A DNA stretch of 30,878 nucleotides, taken from Cudoniella acicularis (taxonomy: Eukaryota; Ascomycota; Leotiomycetes; Helotiales; Helotiaceae). The notes beneath the pieces are model-generated. The model was given only the letters and a program-made list of their open reading frames with translations. It did no database searches and was not told the origin of the DNA. The DNA is taken from NCBI GenBank assembly GCA_013054445.1, contig JAAMPI010000595.1:1-30878 (forward strand). Reading direction: 5' to 3'. Shown piece after piece: positions 30,155-30,878 of the stretch. The stretch's first letter is position 1; each line of letters begins with the position of its first letter. Both the position numbers and the translations under genes were made by a program.

Positions 30155-30878
30155 GGTTCCCCTAGGAGGGGGAGAGGGCGAAGGAGAAAGAGAGGGAAGG
30201 GGAGAGGGAAAGAGAATGCTACCGCTTTACCTTCTCAAATCTCTAGGTGCACCGAGGGATCATCATTCTTTGTTGCTTTTGCTGTCTCCACCAACAACAC
30301 CTCCGTCAACTTCAACCTCACCATCACTAACCTCAGAACCCCCCAACCCCCCAGAACTCACATCAACACCAACCTCACCAACCTCAACCTCGCACACACC
30401 TCACACACCTCCTAACCCAGCAAACACAAACGCAACAGACTTTTCCTCATCAGAAACGAAAAAAACCACGTATAAAGCTCGAATCTTCCAGGTCTCAGGC
30501 AACATCCAAAACGGCATGTTTCTAGCTCATAAACTTATTACTTCTCCTCCTGAGGGGGAGGCGGATTTCGTGGGTTTGGAATTGCTTGGATTTATCGAGG
30601 AAGGGGTGTATGAGAGTGGAAGGTTGGAGGACGTTGTTGGACGGGTTGAAGTCCCGGGGAAACAGTGCGTTTTCTTCCTTCTCTTCTTTATTTTCCCCTC
30701 TTTACTCTTCCATCTTCTTAATTATCTGTTTTTGTTAGGAGAATGGATGTTCTTTCTCTTCTGATATTCTAATACTTTATACGGGGAATAAGTGAGGGAG
30801 TGATTAGTTGATAAGCTCGTTGCAGATTCGATGGTCCAAAGCGTCTTTTTCCCGGCAAGAGACTGAGGAGGTGTCAGG
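30126..30878 (+). CDS. Unknown fungal protein, 5' part only
   Basis: An open frame from 30126 runs through a Met-Glu repeat, a Gly/Glu/Arg-rich stretch and a long Pro/Thr/Ser-rich segment into a more ordered-looking region (KARIFQVSGNIQNGMFLAHK, FVGLELLGFIEEGVYESG, VVGRVEVPGKQ). A GTGCGT donor at 30665 and a TTGCAG acceptor at 30825 (161-bp intron) continue it in frame as FDGPKRLFPGKRLRRC to the window edge. A two-intron version with an acceptor at TTGTTAG (30732-30738) is possible. The true start may be a later ATG (for example in GEGKRMLPLYLL), because the repeat-coded N-terminus looks UTR-like. No family recognised. Confidence 0.5.

Overview
The window comes from a filamentous ascomycete, probably a Leotiomycetes-type genome (class inferred only from general resemblance). 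The evidence is many short introns (46-166 bp) with GTRNGT-type donors, CTRAY-like branch sites and YAG acceptors, together with fungal-only families: a Zn2Cys6 regulator with a fungal middle homology region, an AmdS-type amidase, a Fur-type NCS1 permease, and small secreted cysteine-rich proteins. No prokaryotic, CRISPR, rRNA or tRNA feature was seen.

Layout. 1-71 (-): signal peptide of a secreted protein cut by the window edge. 667-3046 (-): TamA/DAL81-like nitrogen regulator carrying one apparent frameshift. 3362-5186 (-): AmdS-like amidase, 5 exons. 5187-5745: divergent promoter rich in HGATAR (AreA-type) motifs. 5746-7575 (+): NCS1 Fur-type permease, 4 exons. 9253-11251 (+): PTR2/POT peptide transporter, 4 exons. 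12241-13459 (-): WSC/Mid2-like single-pass surface protein with three CACGTG boxes upstream. 14117-14465 (-): small secreted Cys-rich protein with an internal duplication. 15968-16499 (-): coiled-coil protein gene with two apparent frameshifts. 17147-18887 (-): class III CoA-transferase family protein. 19400-20171: AT-rich relic sequence. 20172-20770: 599-bp non-autonomous hAT-like element. 20771-22787 (-): GMC oxidoreductase pseudogene abutting that element. 23500-25176 (-): disordered fungal protein with one homopolymer frameshift. 26064-26733 (-): small membrane-anchored protein. 28207-29277 (+): AhpC/TSA thioredoxin-like protein with one apparent frameshift. 30126-30878 (+): partial unknown gene beginning with a Met-Glu repeat.

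Functional reading. The left 11 kb looks like a nitrogen-scavenging neighbourhood: a TamA-type co-regulator, an amide-hydrolysing enzyme, a permease for nucleobase-like nitrogen compounds and an oligopeptide transporter. The amidase and permease share a divergent promoter with eight GATA-factor motifs. The middle holds surface and secreted proteins, and the right half is patchier, with a transposon relic and a decayed oxidoreductase.

Caution. Single-base frameshifts occur in five separate loci, and most lie in or beside short homopolymers. Assembly error must be excluded before any of these genes, apart from the heavily damaged GMC locus, is called dead.
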